Assembly: GCA_011064905.1 (NCBI GenBank)
Contig: JAAKFW010000119.1
Location: 1-5,231, forward strand
Direction: 5' to 3'
Length of the DNA: 5,231 nt
From: Candidatus Anoxychlamydiales bacterium
GTDB lineage: Bacteria > Chlamydiota > Chlamydiia > Chlamydiales > SM23-39
The notes beneath the pieces are model-generated. The model was not told the origin of the DNA and made no database searches. It worked only from the letters and a program-made list of their open reading frames with translations. A program made the position numbers and the translations under genes. Within the stretch, counting starts at the first letter, position 1, and each line of letters begins with the position of its first letter. Shown in pieces: positions 5,085-5,231 of this stretch.

Positions 5085-5231
5085 TTGCCTTTGGTTACCT
5101 CAAATCAACCAAGATGACACGAGTTTACAGGAAATCTCGGATTGTTTTCTAGAAATTTTGGTAATAGAGATCAATCGAATACAAGCTTAGGAAATCGGCA
5201 ACTCCGTTGGATTTACGGCATTTCTCCAAGA

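Larger units (their letters stand above)
5020..5231 (-). repeat. attR-like module, copy 4 (best preserved tRNA part, divergent element end)
   Basis: The tRNA-Phe 3' half at 5020-5065 is followed by a spacer that still aligns with copies 1 and 2 (ACCTCAAATCAACCAAGATG against ACCTTAAATTAACCTAGACT). It ends in an inverted repeat CCGT (5204-5207), TGGATTT, ACGG (5215-5218), 184 bp from the tRNA end as in the other copies. It differs in sequence more than copies 1 and 2 differ from each other and carries an extra GC-rich hairpin. The module probably continues past the window edge. I infer the attR of a related but distinct element. Confidence 0.7.

Noticed and set aside
5020..5231. Complete tRNA or tmRNA gene on the minus strand
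   Set aside because: Only the 3' half is present. No sequence pairing with the TCTGGCC acceptor strand and no D arm occurs upstream within the window, and no tmRNA tag frame is seen.

Overview
The window is AT-rich and contains few genes, several of them broken. It looks like a stretch of accessory DNA from a small-genome, possibly host-associated bacterium. The AT bias and the RecG-like ATP-binding protein remnant at 2361-2790 would suit an environmental (Parachlamydia-like) chlamydia, but that placement is a guess and no gene here is diagnostic.

The organising feature is a repeated module on the minus strand. Three copies (starting at 58, 2155 and 5020) begin with the 3' half of a tRNA-Phe gene: acceptor strand, T arm and anticodon loop, with no D arm or 5' half. 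Each is followed on the plus strand by a related spacer, and about 184 bp from the tRNA end by a short inverted repeat with a 7-nt centre. A fourth copy (3432-3523) keeps only the distal part. This is the arrangement expected of attR ends of integrative elements that entered a tRNA-Phe gene one after another. The intact tRNA would lie to the right of the window, and the tRNA fragments are more decayed further left, as serial insertion would predict.

The cargo between modules is as follows. (1) Between modules 1 and 2 there is an intact two-gene minus-strand operon: a winged-helix regulator (1058-2056) overlapping a nucleotidyltransferase (297-1064). The pair resembles AbiEi/AbiEii-type (type IV) toxin-antitoxin or abortive-infection systems. 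A good promoter with three heptamer repeats precedes it. (2) Between modules 2 and 4 lie a frameshifted C-terminal remnant of a RecG-like/AAA_4 ATP-binding protein (2361-2790), a plus-strand secreted protein resembling a metallopeptidase with lost zinc ligands, which ends exactly where partial module 3 begins (2934-3434), and a membrane-anchored alpha/beta hydrolase (3803-4777). The hydrolase is translationally coupled to the 3' end of a 5'-truncated gene (4774-4974).

The genes do not form one pathway. The most coherent reading is a tRNA-Phe integration hotspot holding decayed elements, with the nucleotidyltransferase/regulator pair and the hydrolase as the surviving intact cargo. No integrase gene, rRNA, CRISPR array or complete tRNA is visible in the window.
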